Made by a program: the position numbers and the translations under genes. From contig NZ_AKJY01000004.1 in assembly GCF_000282115.1 (NCBI RefSeq), positions 1 to 64,000 on the forward strand: DNA of 64,000 bases. Reading direction: 5' to 3'. The notes beneath the pieces were generated by a model that was not told the DNA's origin, did not search any database, and worked only from the letters and a program-made list of their open reading frames with translations. The stretch comes from Chryseobacterium populi (GTDB lineage Bacteria; Bacteroidota; Bacteroidia; Flavobacteriales; Weeksellaceae). Of this stretch, positions 1 to 9,037 are shown in pieces; position 1 is the stretch's first letter; each line of letters begins with the position of its first letter.

Positions 1-1404
1 CCTGTAATGATTTACCATCCACTGGCTGTCGTGGTATTCACTTCGGGGAATAATCGGTCCTACGTATCCTGTTTTGACTGCATCATAACCATTATCATTC
101 ATAAACTGAAAGGCATCTTTAAGCTGCCGTTCATAATCAACCGCAGAAGACGTTGTTTCGTGGTGCATGATGATTTTTACATTTTTACTTTTTGCATAGG
201 CCTGAAGCTCTTTTACATTGAAATCCGGGTATGCTTTGGTGAAGCTGTAAATATGTTCTTTCCTGTAGGCCTGATTGTCTTCCCAACCTTCGTTCCAACC
301 TTCTACCAAAACGGCATCAAACCCGTTTTCTGCTGCAAAATCAATATATTCTTTTACATGCTTTGTATGGGCTCCATGTCTTCCATTAGGTTTTAAAGTT
401 TTATAATCTGTTTCACCAATCCTGATATCCTGATTGTCAGAATATGCCCATGTAGAGCCACCACCTGTAAAATATTCCCACCAGACACCAATATATTTGG
501 TTGGTTTTATCCATGATGTATCTCCTATTTTGCTTGGCTCATTCAGGTTAACAATAAGATTGGAGGATAAAATATCCCGCGCATTATCACTGATAATCAT
601 TGTACGCCATGGGCTTACAGAACCTGTCTGGATAAATCCTCGGTCTCCATTTTTATCAGGTGTTAAGTTAGAAGACAGGATTAAATTTTTCTCATCAAGA
701 TTAAGCGTCATCGCCGGAAAATTGATTAAGGCAGCTTCGTGAATATTAATATAGATCCCATCTTTAGATTTCAACATCAGTGGGGTTTGCACAGCAAGAG
801 TAGCACTTGGTGCTTTTGCTGCTAAAGGCTCTTTTCTGACCTCATCAATTAATTTGGAGATTTCAGATAATTTAGACGTGGTCACAGGAAATTCATTGGT
901 ATCATAATCCGCCGGAATCCAGAAGGCTTTATAATCCTGTCCTAAATTAAAGCCTGTCATTTCGTCCTTTATGGTAAAATGCCTCAAATCTGCCTGAACC
1001 GGAAATTCATATCTGAAACCCAGACCATCATCAAAAAGCCTGAATCTTATATCAAGTTTCCAGCCGGTTTTGTCCTGTACCAGGTGTACGAGCATTTCAT
1101 TATAATGGTTTACAACCTTTTTGTTGGGTCCCCAAACCGGTTTCCAGCTTTCGTTAAAAGATGCATATTCAATATTCTCTACTTTAAATCCGGAAAAGTA
1201 AGAATAAGAAGGCTTCAGGATAAATCCCAGCTTACTGTCTTTTAATATGGTTTTATCTTTATAATTCAAGGAATAATAGGGAGCGCCTTCTCTTTCGATT
1301 TTAAAATTCAGTTTTAATGTCCCTTTGGGTGATGAGAATTCCTGCCCTCTGGTCATAACCATAAGCAGGATACTTATACAAAAACATAAAATACTTTTTT
1401 TCAT
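1..1404 (-). CDS. GH97 family glycoside hydrolase (SusB-like), C-terminal part cut by window edge
   Basis: The frame is open from the ATG at 1404 to base 1, giving 468 codons of a family that usually has 650-740 residues, so the C-terminus lies outside the window. The N-terminus is a signal peptide (MKKSILCFCISILLMV...), so the enzyme is exported, probably to the periplasm. Visible GH97 hallmarks are a beta-sandwich N-domain, then GVWWEYFTGGGSTW, HGAHTKHVKEYIDFA, FDAVLVEGWNEGW and HHETTSSAVDYER. Family knowledge: GH97 contains inverting alpha-glucosidases and retaining alpha-galactosidases. The Glu in the HHET motif suggests the inverting glucosidase branch, but the decisive downstream residues are not all visible. 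It is the last visible gene of the mannan/N-glycan locus and follows the cupin gene; a hairpin with a T-run lies 13 nt before its start. Substrate is inferred. Confidence 0.88.
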   Translation of the reverse strand, partial: MKKSILCFCISILLMVMTRGQEFSSPKGTLKLNFKIEREGAPYYSLNYKDKTILKDSKLGFILKPSYSYFSGFKVENIEYASFNESWKPVWGPNKKVVNHYNEMLVHLVQDKTGWKLDIRFRLFDDGLGFRYEFPVQADLRHFTIKDEMTGFNLGQDYKAFWIPADYDTNEFPVTTSKLSEISKLIDEVRKEPLAAKAPSATLAVQTPLMLKSKDGIYINIHEAALINFPAMTLNLDEKNLILSSNLTPDKNGDRGFIQTGSVSPWRTMIISDNARDILSSNLIVNLNEPSKIGDTSWIKPTKYIGVWWEYFTGGGSTWAYSDNQDIRIGETDYKTLKPNGRHGAHTKHVKEYIDFAAENGFDAVLVEGWNEGWEDNQAYRKEHIYSFTKAYPDFNVKELQAYAKSKNVKIIMHHETTSSAVDYERQLKDAFQFMNDNGYDAVKTGYVGPIIPRSEYHDSQWMVNHYR

Positions 1405-1417
1405 ACTATCAGCCGTT

Positions 1418-1464
1418 AAAAAACTCTGTCCGCAAATTCTCGACCCGGAGAATTTGCGGACAGA
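1418..1464 (-). terminator. Strong hairpin plus T-run between cupin and GH97 genes
   Basis: A 17-bp perfect inverted repeat (arms 1425-1441 and 1448-1464, loop GACCCG) is followed on the minus strand by six T (1423-1418). It has the form of an intrinsic terminator for the cupin gene, yet the GH97 ATG lies only 13 nt further on, so it may instead attenuate or process the mRNA. Confidence 0.75.
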
Positions 1465-1483
1465 TGAATATACCTATTTAAAA

Positions 1484-1981
1484 TTATCTTCCGAAATCAT
1501 CCTGTACTCTGACGATGTCATCTTCATCTGACGGGTTTGCGGCATCTGTATGCTGCCAGATCTCAGCAACTACACCCCAGTCTTGTAAACCGATCAGACG
1601 GTGTCTTTCACCCTGCTGAAGCTTGATCTGATCTTTGGGCCTGTATTCTTTCAACTCTCCTTCTTCATCGGTATTACTGGTTTTGATGCCCACAGTACCT
1701 TCAACAACCTGCCAGATCTCAGCTCTTCGGTGATGATACTGCCAGCTAAGCCTTGCATTGGGTGCAACAAGAAGAACCTTTGGACTCAGCTTTCCACCTA
1801 TTTTCAGGCTTTCCACATCAATACCATCAAAGTACTGGTTGGCAAAATCCTGTGCCTGATTTTCATCAATGACAAAAAAACCACCCCAAGGCCTTGTATC
1901 ATCTTTTGCTGCCAGATTAAAACCCTTGCTTTTCAACATTCCTTCTACTTTTTCAAATATTTCTTTTTTTTCTGCACTCAT
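1484..1981 (-). CDS. Cupin-fold phosphomannose-isomerase-like protein
   Basis: A 165-residue cytoplasmic protein without signal peptide. It has the RPWGGF start typical of type II phosphomannose isomerase cupin domains, a cupin core (RLSWQYHHRRAEIWQVVEGT) with metal-ligand-type His and Glu, and a second His in GERHRLIG. Relatives are often named mannose-6-phosphate isomerase or, misleadingly, phosphoheptose isomerase. In this locus the likely reaction is mannose-6-phosphate to fructose-6-phosphate, taking product from the ROK kinase upstream. It lies 32 nt downstream of the GH92 gene on the same strand and ends before a strong hairpin. The fold assignment is firm; the reaction is inferred from family and context. 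Confidence 0.75.
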   Translation of the reverse strand: MSAEKKEIFEKVEGMLKSKGFNLAAKDDTRPWGGFFVIDENQAQDFANQYFDGIDVESLKIGGKLSPKVLLVAPNARLSWQYHHRRAEIWQVVEGTVGIKTSNTDEEGELKEYRPKDQIKLQQGERHRLIGLQDWGVVAEIWQHTDAANPSDEDDIVRVQDDFGR

Positions 1982-2013
1982 ACGGTTGTAATACTAATGT
2001 TATTTTTTTATAA

Positions 2014-4284
2014 TTATTCTTTTGACATTGAATATGGGAAATCTTTTTCCTGTGAACCTCTTTCTTTATTAGGCTTATTATCCATTTTGAATTCCAGAAC
2101 AGCTCCTTTCATCAGCTCTTTATGGCTCAGCCAGTTTTTAGAATAGGGCTGAAGATTTATGTTCAATGATTTTACATACAGATTATCAGCACTGTTTTCC
2201 GGTGCCTTTATTTCAATTTTTTTTCCATTTTCCAGGTGAATGATCGCTTCTTTAAATAACGGTGCTCCCAAAACATACTGGTCTGTTGCCGGCGTTACCG
2301 GATAAAATCCTAAAGCTGAAAATATATACCATGCAGAAGTCTGCCCATTATCTTCATCTCCACAATAGCCGTCGGGCGTTGCCATATACAATTTATCCAT
2401 CACCTGCCTTGTCCAGTACTGTGTTTTATATGGAGCTCCCGCATAATTGTATAAATAAATCATATGCTGAATAGGCTGATTCCCATGGGCATACTGTCCC
2501 ATATTCATGATCTGCATTTCGCGGATCTCATGGATTACGCTTCCATAATAGCTGTCATCAAAAACCGGTGGAAGCGAGAATACCTCATCCAGTTTAGCTT
2601 CAAATTTCTTTTTTCCGCCCATTAGCTTAGAAAGCCCTTCAATATCCTGGAAAACCGACCATGTATAATGCCAGCTGTTTCCTTCTGTAAAAGCATCACC
2701 CCATTTGAAAGGATTAAAAGGTGTCTGAAATTTTCCGTCCCTGTTTTTACCACGCATCAGGCCAGTTTCCGGATCAAATACGTTTTTATAGTTGTAAGCT
2801 CTTTTTTTATAAATATCAATTTCCGATGCCGGTTTTCCCAAAGCTTTTCCTAACTGATAAATAGCAAAATCGTCGTAGGCATATTCTAAAGTTCTGGCCG
2901 CATTTTCGTTGATTTTTACATCATACGGAACATAGCCCAGAGTATTGTAATATTCTACTCCTCTACGACCAACCGCATCCATCGGGCCTTCATTAGTAGC
3001 ACCGTGTTTTACCGCCTGCCAAAGTGTTTCAACGTCATAGCCCCGCAAACCTTTTATATAAGCATCTGCTACTACGGAAGCGGAATTGTTTCCGATCATG
3101 ATATCTGAATATCCGGGGCTGCTCCATTCAGGTAGGAAACCTCCTTCTTTGAATGTATTTGCCAAGCCTTCCTGCATTTCAACATTGATACCCGGGTAAA
3201 CCAGGTTAAGGAAAGGATATAATGCACGAAAGGTATCCCAGAAGCCTGTTCCGGCAAACATTTTCCCGTCAAGTATTTTCCCGTTGTAAGGACTCCAGTG
3301 TTTTATTTTATTCTGAGAGTCTATTTCATATAGTTTCTGAGGGAAAAATAATGTTCTGTACAAAGAAGAATAAAATGTTCTCATCTGCTGGTCAGTCCCT
3401 CCTTTTACTTCAATTTTCCCCAGCGTTTTATTCCAGGTGTCTTTTGCATCTGCTTTTATCTGCTCAAAATTTTTGTCTGCAATCTCTCTTTTCAGGTTCA
3501 GCTCAGCCTGCTCAAAACTAATGAATGATGAAGCGACTTTTGCATACACCGCTTCTTTATTTTTCAGTTTAAAACCAACTACTGCTCCTGCATGATCGCT
3601 TGTAATTTCCAATTGACCTTTTATGAATTGATCATCCTTCCATGTTGTTGTCAGGTCAAAGTCTTTATCAAACTGGATGATGAAATAGTTTTTAAAGTTT
3701 TCATATTTCCCTCTGGAATACTTGGTGGTGTAGCCCAGGATCTTTCTTTCTTTCGGAAGAATTTTGATGTAAGAGCCTTTGTTTAAAGCATCAATCACCA
3801 CATAGGCACTGTCTGTTTTTGGAAAATCAAATTTGAAAAAAGCAGCTCTTTCGGTTGGTGTAAATTCAGTTGTTACGTTGATATCAGCTAAATAAACGCT
3901 GTAGTAATAGGGTTTTGCGATTTCCGCTTTATGGCTGAACCAACTTGCACGGTCATCTTCCTTAAATTTCAGTTTTCCCACGCCCGGCATTATGGCGAAA
4001 GCCCCATAATCATTCATCCATGGGGAGGGCTGATGGGTTTGTTTAAATCCTTTTATCTTATCTGCATCATAGGTGTAGGCCCATCCGTCCCCCATTCTAC
4101 CGGTCTGCGGTGTCCAGATGTTCATTCCCCACGGGAGCCCGATTGCAGGATAGGTATTTCCGTTGGACAGAGACGGTTTAGACTGGGTTCCCATTAACGG
4201 ATTCACGTAGTCTGCCGGGGATATATTCTGGCTGAAAACCCAGATATTCAATAAAAGAAAAAAAGTTGAAAATAGAGACTTCAT
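2014..4284 (-). CDS. GH92 alpha-mannosidase (catalytic residues present)
   Basis: A 756-residue exported enzyme with a signal peptide (cleavage near WVFSQ). GH92 enzymes are calcium-dependent exo-alpha-mannosidases acting on alpha-1,2- and alpha-1,3-linked mannose in N-glycans. The family N-domain (YVNPLMGTQ...GNTYPAIGLPWGMNIWTPQ) and the (alpha/alpha)6 domain are complete. The motif TEGNSWHYTW places Glu534, and GDEDNGQTSAWY places Asp643 and Asp645. These positions fit the catalytic acid and base pair known from Bacteroides GH92 enzymes, so it should be active. It follows the ROK kinase by 21 nt and precedes the cupin gene in the same operon. A paralogue with an altered motif lies at 9038-11272. 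Linkage preference cannot be read from sequence. Confidence 0.95.
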   Translation of the reverse strand: MKSLFSTFFLLLNIWVFSQNISPADYVNPLMGTQSKPSLSNGNTYPAIGLPWGMNIWTPQTGRMGDGWAYTYDADKIKGFKQTHQPSPWMNDYGAFAIMPGVGKLKFKEDDRASWFSHKAEIAKPYYYSVYLADINVTTEFTPTERAAFFKFDFPKTDSAYVVIDALNKGSYIKILPKERKILGYTTKYSRGKYENFKNYFIIQFDKDFDLTTTWKDDQFIKGQLEITSDHAGAVVGFKLKNKEAVYAKVASSFISFEQAELNLKREIADKNFEQIKADAKDTWNKTLGKIEVKGGTDQQMRTFYSSLYRTLFFPQKLYEIDSQNKIKHWSPYNGKILDGKMFAGTGFWDTFRALYPFLNLVYPGINVEMQEGLANTFKEGGFLPEWSSPGYSDIMIGNNSASVVADAYIKGLRGYDVETLWQAVKHGATNEGPMDAVGRRGVEYYNTLGYVPYDVKINENAARTLEYAYDDFAIYQLGKALGKPASEIDIYKKRAYNYKNVFDPETGLMRGKNRDGKFQTPFNPFKWGDAFTEGNSWHYTWSVFQDIEGLSKLMGGKKKFEAKLDEVFSLPPVFDDSYYGSVIHEIREMQIMNMGQYAHGNQPIQHMIYLYNYAGAPYKTQYWTRQVMDKLYMATPDGYCGDEDNGQTSAWYIFSALGFYPVTPATDQYVLGAPLFKEAIIHLENGKKIEIKAPENSADNLYVKSLNINLQPYSKNWLSHKELMKGAVLEFKMDNKPNKERGSQEKDFPYSMSKE

Positions 4285-4305
4285 TGTATCATTTTGTTAA
4301 TTTAT

Positions 4306-5172
4306 TCAGGCTTTCTTCAGTGCATAGCTGGCAGCACCTAAGATAGCGGCATCTTCAAAAATATCAGAAATTCTGACAGGCAAGTTAATATTATTTTTTG
4401 CTAAATTTTCATTAAATTTTCCTTTAAAATAAGGAAAAGCCTTTGCAATATTTCCGCCAATCACTAAAACTTCAGGATTATAATTTCTGACATATTTCAC
4501 AATAAATTCAGCGAAAGCATCTGCATATTCGTCAAATATTCTGGATTGTATTTCCTGAGACTTGCTTAACAATTCTTTAGTTCCTGATATTTCTTCTCCG
4601 GTTATCTGTTGATAAGAATTTACAAACCAACGGGTCGCCAGATAATCTTCACAAATAGAATCTCTGAAAGGAGAATCCCATAGATCTTCGTCTGCAGCCA
4701 CTTTACCATTATAAAAAGTTGTCCCTAGCCCGGTTCCCAGAGTAACCCCAAAAATTCGCTTGAATCCCTGTGCACAACCACCGAAAACCTCGCCCTCAAG
4801 AAAGGCAGCTGCATCATTTATAAAATGAATCTGGTCTGCCGAAACAGAAAGTCTTTTCGCTAATTCTTCTTTAATATTAATCTGATAGATATCAATAAAT
4901 TTCCCCTGCTGCATCAAAGAAATTCCTTTTTCGTAATCAAAAGGGCCAGGCATGGCGATACCAATTAAAAGACCTTCTCTGACCAGATCATGAGTAACTT
5001 TTTCTATTGCGGAAACCCACGCAGAAAAAATAGCTTCCTTGGGTTCGAAAGAATCAACATGTTCCCTTACGTAGGTTGAAGCAATGATTTCACGGTTTTC
5101 AGGATGTACCTGAGCCATGGTGATATGCGATCCACCGATATCTATTCCTACAATATTTTGTATTTTCTTCAT
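4306..5172 (-). CDS. ROK-family sugar kinase
   Basis: A 288-residue cytoplasmic protein with ROK/hexokinase-fold motifs: GIDIGGSH (phosphate 1), AMPGPFDYEKG, INDAAAFLEGE with the catalytic Asp, and TLGTGLGTTF. The Cys-rich zinc motif found in many ROK proteins (CXCGXXGCXE) is absent; the equivalent region reads DSPFRDSICEDYL, so this is a zinc-less ROK. There is no DNA-binding domain, so it is a kinase rather than a NagC-type repressor. The likely substrate is mannose, glucose or N-acetylglucosamine released by the mannosidases and the phosphorylase of the same operon. It sits between the NagB-like fusion (30 nt) and GH92. Substrate is inference. Confidence 0.85.
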   Translation of the reverse strand: MKKIQNIVGIDIGGSHITMAQVHPENREIIASTYVREHVDSFEPKEAIFSAWVSAIEKVTHDLVREGLLIGIAMPGPFDYEKGISLMQQGKFIDIYQINIKEELAKRLSVSADQIHFINDAAAFLEGEVFGGCAQGFKRIFGVTLGTGLGTTFYNGKVAADEDLWDSPFRDSICEDYLATRWFVNSYQQITGEEISGTKELLSKSQEIQSRIFDEYADAFAEFIVKYVRNYNPEVLVIGGNIAKAFPYFKGKFNENLAKNNINLPVRISDIFEDAAILGAASYALKKA

Positions 5173-5202
5173 TATTTCACTTATAAACTGCCTTACCTAA
5201 AA

Positions 5203-7527
5203 TCAGAATGTTCCTTCCGTAGATTTTTCCAGTTCCCGTGCAGACTGCAGGAATTCTTCCACATTCATTTCTTTGAAGAAAAGCAGTCCATGGGTTGCCC
5301 GGAGACGCGGACTTTCATTGTCATAGAAATAAGGTTTTCCTAATATCAGCTGGACTGCCTTCAGCTGCTCTACCCAGGTCTGTATTGAAAGATGACTGAA
5401 CTTCCCATTATAACGGTAGCTTGGAAATGAGGCATCTACCTGGCTCATATAGCTGTTGGTAAAGCTTTCATCCATTGTACTCATCGCATTAAGCGACACC
5501 GGAAAAATATGGGTAACATCTGCTGCATTAAACTGATACCAGACATTTCTGTAGCCCCAGATTTTAAGATCTGAAAGGTCTTTCTCCTTACCCCATTCAC
5601 GTACCGCCTCAGCAATAGCCTGCAGAACCTTATAATGGGTATCCGGGCCACTTCCTTCAGGATCGAAGGCCAGGCTTATTACCGTTGGGCTGATAGTTCT
5701 CAATTGCTGCAGGATGGGAATAACATCTCTTTCCCTGTTCGGCTTTTCTGTGAAAATGGCTCCGGTGTAGAAACCCAGCCTCAAATGCTGAACATTTTTT
5801 GTTTTTACTCCAAAATGTGCCCACACCAGCTCTTCTTCGTATTCACGGATCATACCTTTCAAAGTCTGAATCTTCGGTTCGGGATTCTGACCGTCATAAC
5901 TGGAGTTGATGGCAGTAATGATTTCATTGATTTTTTCCTTTAAGCTGAGCTTGCTTTTCAGGTTCCATAGCTCAACAATATTCCTTACCATTCTATGGGA
6001 AACAGCTCTTGATCTTTCATCAGCATTCCCGGAAGCAATATTGATAAGATAATGATAAACATCCTTATCTTTTTTATTTTTATATCCTGCTTCAAAGAAA
6101 TCCGGATATTCAAGCATTTCGATTTCTCCTTTTTCTATAAAAGAAAGGACATTATGGAGAATTTTTATTAAAAATTTATTGGTAACAGCCGTGAATCCTG
6201 AGGTAAGAACCGAGTAATGGGACTCGTTCGTTTCATTACGGGACTGATAATGAATGTAGGGTAAAAGCCCTAGAGAAATATCATCATGATGCGGACCTGT
6301 ATGGTAGAAAACTTCATTCCCGAGCCGCTCCGTTCCTTTTTTTATTTTACTTTTAATGGAATCTATGACTGACTGAACCGTATTTTCATCAAGGCCGGGA
6401 ATTAATCTGGTATATTTATCTTCTCTGAGATCATCCACAGTGAGGTGTTCTGCGTACTTGTTAAGCTTCTGGGTCAGAGACATCACTGCCTTATCCGTTT
6501 TTTCCTGAGACCAGCTGCCTGAACGGTAATAATCATCAACAAAATCATTCAGCATGCCTGCTGCACCCATGGTAAGATAGAATCTGCCATTGGGAAGATG
6601 AGTAAGGACAGAAGCGGGGTACAGATTGGAAGGCGACAGCTCCAGTGCATTTTTTATTACGAGTGCTTTTGCTTCACCTGCTGCAAAAATAATGGCTACA
6701 GCATTTTTATTGTAGATAATGGTTTCCAGGCCAATAGTGATCACCAGGCGTTCTTTTGAAATTTCAATTCCACCCAGATCTCCGGCCGCAACAGCCTGTG
6801 TTTCAAAATTGGTAGAAGTTAAGCGTGTTGTGGAATACGGATCTGAACCTTTGATATTGAATGCAATATGCCCATCCGGGCCGATACCTCCAAGGAAAAA
6901 CCCGATTCCTCCCAATTCCCGAATCTTTTGTTCATAGTCTGAACACCAGTTATCAATAAGGAAAATGGATTCTTTCTGAAGCTTTTCCAATGGGTTCTGT
7001 GCTTCCCGGTATCTTAACTCAAGGTTTACTTTGTTATCGGGGAAAATTTCTTCAAAGCCTTTACCATCTGCCAAAGGAATTTCGTCACAGTTGATCAGCA
7101 GGGCATTTTCGCGTTTCAGACCCAGGCCTTCAATATAATATTTGCTGACGTAATGATAAAAACTGTTGGCCTGAGATGACTTTATGGGATAAAACTCATC
7201 AATCTGAACAAAATGAAGATCTGCCAGCGCCGGTTTTTCTTTAAATAATAAATGGTGCTTTTTTCTGAGCTCTTTTATATTTTCTTTTTCCCAGTTTTCA
7301 AGAATATGTCTGGTCCAGAAAATAAAATATTCCGGGGTTTTTCCGGTGGGAAGACTGATTACCCCTTTCGGATTTTCATACACCCATTCCAGAAAACGCA
7401 GTGCTGTAAGCATTCCCAGATTAGGAAAATTATCTACTACAATATAGGGCACATTGGCTTTATTATTTCTCGGAACCTCATTTAAAAAAGACTGCTCCAC
7501 CGGTGTAAAAATTTTAGCACTTTCCAT
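5203..7527 (-). CDS. Glucosamine-6-phosphate deaminase-like / PIG-L-like two-domain protein
   Basis: A 774-residue protein started here at the ATG at 7527; a TTG two codons upstream is a weaker alternative. The N-terminal ~350 residues are NagB-like (GVISLPTGKTPEYF for phosphosugar binding; FFLGGIGPDGHIAFN, the NagB catalytic signature). The second half carries a degenerate LmbE/PIG-L deacetylase signature (HTGPHHDDISLG in place of AHPDDE). Such fusions are known in Bacteroidota and annotated as glucosamine-6-phosphate deaminase-like. Known NagB converts glucosamine-6-phosphate to fructose-6-phosphate plus ammonia. A combined deacetylase-deaminase for GlcNAc-6-phosphate released after GH130 action is attractive but inferred. 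No signal peptide, so cytoplasmic. It lies between GH125 and the ROK kinase in the operon. Confidence 0.85.
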   Translation of the reverse strand: MESAKIFTPVEQSFLNEVPRNNKANVPYIVVDNFPNLGMLTALRFLEWVYENPKGVISLPTGKTPEYFIFWTRHILENWEKENIKELRKKHHLLFKEKPALADLHFVQIDEFYPIKSSQANSFYHYVSKYYIEGLGLKRENALLINCDEIPLADGKGFEEIFPDNKVNLELRYREAQNPLEKLQKESIFLIDNWCSDYEQKIRELGGIGFFLGGIGPDGHIAFNIKGSDPYSTTRLTSTNFETQAVAAGDLGGIEISKERLVITIGLETIIYNKNAVAIIFAAGEAKALVIKNALELSPSNLYPASVLTHLPNGRFYLTMGAAGMLNDFVDDYYRSGSWSQEKTDKAVMSLTQKLNKYAEHLTVDDLREDKYTRLIPGLDENTVQSVIDSIKSKIKKGTERLGNEVFYHTGPHHDDISLGLLPYIHYQSRNETNESHYSVLTSGFTAVTNKFLIKILHNVLSFIEKGEIEMLEYPDFFEAGYKNKKDKDVYHYLINIASGNADERSRAVSHRMVRNIVELWNLKSKLSLKEKINEIITAINSSYDGQNPEPKIQTLKGMIREYEEELVWAHFGVKTKNVQHLRLGFYTGAIFTEKPNRERDVIPILQQLRTISPTVISLAFDPEGSGPDTHYKVLQAIAEAVREWGKEKDLSDLKIWGYRNVWYQFNAADVTHIFPVSLNAMSTMDESFTNSYMSQVDASFPSYRYNGKFSHLSIQTWVEQLKAVQLILGKPYFYDNESPRLRATHGLLFFKEMNVEEFLQSARELEKSTEGTF

Positions 7528-7573
7528 TTTCAAGAGTTTTTATCTGTGGGAATGTTGTTATAAAATGCTGATT

Positions 7574-9001
7574 CTAGGTCAATAAATCCGGGTTTTCATT
7601 ATAGGTTTTCCATAATAACTCACCGAATAAGGTGTTGGCCCATGCAAACCATACCCTGGTAAATTTTTCATCATCATCCTTGTGAAAAGATTCATGCATA
7701 AAGCCTGTTCCGCCGTGGGTCTTCTGCAAGGTTTCTATACACCATTTTATTTCACTTTTGTCATTGGTAGTGAGGGCTTTCATAATGATACTCATCGGCC
7801 AGATCATATCGAGCCCGATATGAGGTCCGCCGATTCCTTCTGCCAGTTTGCCTTTGAAAAAGAACGGATTATCTTTTGACCAGATGTATTTTCTGGTATT
7901 GAGATAAACCGGATCATCGGGCTTTACAGCATCAAGGTAAGGCAATCCCAGTAAACTCGGGCAGTTGGCATCATCCATCAGGTTGTAGCTTCCGAATCCG
8001 TTGGTTTCAAAAGCATATATTTTCCCGTGTTCAGGGTGGTTGTAGATTCCATATTTTTTAACGGCTGCATCCACCTCATCAGCAAGGTTGTTTAATTGTT
8101 GGGCCAGAGCTTTTTCATTTTTTATCTGCGAAACCATTTCTGCAGCCTGACGCAGGCTTACAACGGCAAATAAATTGGAAGGAATCAAAAATGCATAAAT
8201 TGTAGCATCATCACTTGGACGAAACATGGAATGGATAAGCCCAACCGGATTCGTAGGATAGCCATAGCCGCCCATCGGAATTCCATCGGTAGCCCAGGCT
8301 GTTGTACGTTCGAATTTATAGGGTCCCAAGCCGGTTTTTCTCTGCTGTTCTGTAAAGGTCTGTAAAGTAAGTTTAATACCCTGCAGCCAATTATTATCAA
8401 AAGGTTTTGTATCACCTGCCGTCTTCCAGAAATGATAAGCTAAACGAATAGGATAACACAGGGAATCGATTTCCCACTTTCTTTCATGGATGCCGGGTTT
8501 CATATCGGTGTGATCAAACTCTTTCCACTCGCTTATTTTATTAATATCGTTATAAAATGCGTTGGCATAAGGATCTTTCAGGATAAATTCCGTCTGCTTA
8601 TGGATAACGCCTGAGATAAGCTTATGCAGCTTTTCGTCTTTTTTTGAAAACTGAAGATAGGGGAAAACCTGTGCAGAACTGTCACGAAGCCACATCGCAT
8701 CGATATCTCCCGTAATCACATAAGTATCCGGTATTCCGTTGGTTTCTTTATAAAAAACAGTAGTATCTAAGGTGTTTGGAAAACAGTTCTCAAAAAGCCA
8801 TGCCAGTTCTTTATTTTTAACTTTCTTTTTGAAGGCTGATATGGCACCATCTACTGCTTCACTGGCAAAATGCCTTTTATCTTTCGGTACACGAACAACA
8901 GGAAATTCTTCTATGCTGAAACTTTTTGCGAAAACATTCTGACTAAACAGTAAACCTGCTCCTGCCATTGCACTTGTTTTTATAAATTTTCTCCTTTCCA
9001 T
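7574..9001 (-). CDS. GH125 exo-alpha-1,6-mannosidase, Tat-type signal
   Basis: A 475-residue protein. The N-terminus MERRKFIKTSAMAGAGLLFS has the twin-arginine pattern RRxFxK followed by a hydrophobic stretch, so it probably leaves the cytoplasm folded via Tat. The body matches GH125 (former DUF1237): WLFENCFPNTLDTTV, DTYVITGDIDAMWLRDSSAQVFPYL, ERTTAWATDGIPMGGYGYP and GGTGFMHESFHKDD. GH125 enzymes remove non-reducing alpha-1,6-mannose and commonly act with GH92 on N-glycan or yeast mannan cores. It lies 36 nt downstream of the second GH92 and 46 nt upstream of the NagB-like gene, consistent with one polycistronic unit. Confidence 0.93.
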   Translation of the reverse strand: MERRKFIKTSAMAGAGLLFSQNVFAKSFSIEEFPVVRVPKDKRHFASEAVDGAISAFKKKVKNKELAWLFENCFPNTLDTTVFYKETNGIPDTYVITGDIDAMWLRDSSAQVFPYLQFSKKDEKLHKLISGVIHKQTEFILKDPYANAFYNDINKISEWKEFDHTDMKPGIHERKWEIDSLCYPIRLAYHFWKTAGDTKPFDNNWLQGIKLTLQTFTEQQRKTGLGPYKFERTTAWATDGIPMGGYGYPTNPVGLIHSMFRPSDDATIYAFLIPSNLFAVVSLRQAAEMVSQIKNEKALAQQLNNLADEVDAAVKKYGIYNHPEHGKIYAFETNGFGSYNLMDDANCPSLLGLPYLDAVKPDDPVYLNTRKYIWSKDNPFFFKGKLAEGIGGPHIGLDMIWPMSIIMKALTTNDKSEIKWCIETLQKTHGGTGFMHESFHKDDDEKFTRVWFAWANTLFGELLWKTYNENPDLLT

Positions 9002-9037
9002 TGATACTTTTATTTCGTTATTCTTTTTCTATTAATT

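Noticed and set aside
434..742. Plus-strand reading frames over the glycan locus (for example 434-742, 10145-10618, 11678-12355)
   Set aside because: They are shadows of strong minus-strand genes, without promoter, signal or family features.
1601..2146. Plus-strand frame of 181 codons opposite the cupin and GH92 genes
   Set aside because: Composition is that of an antisense shadow (Phe/Leu-rich) and it crosses the boundary of two clear minus-strand genes.
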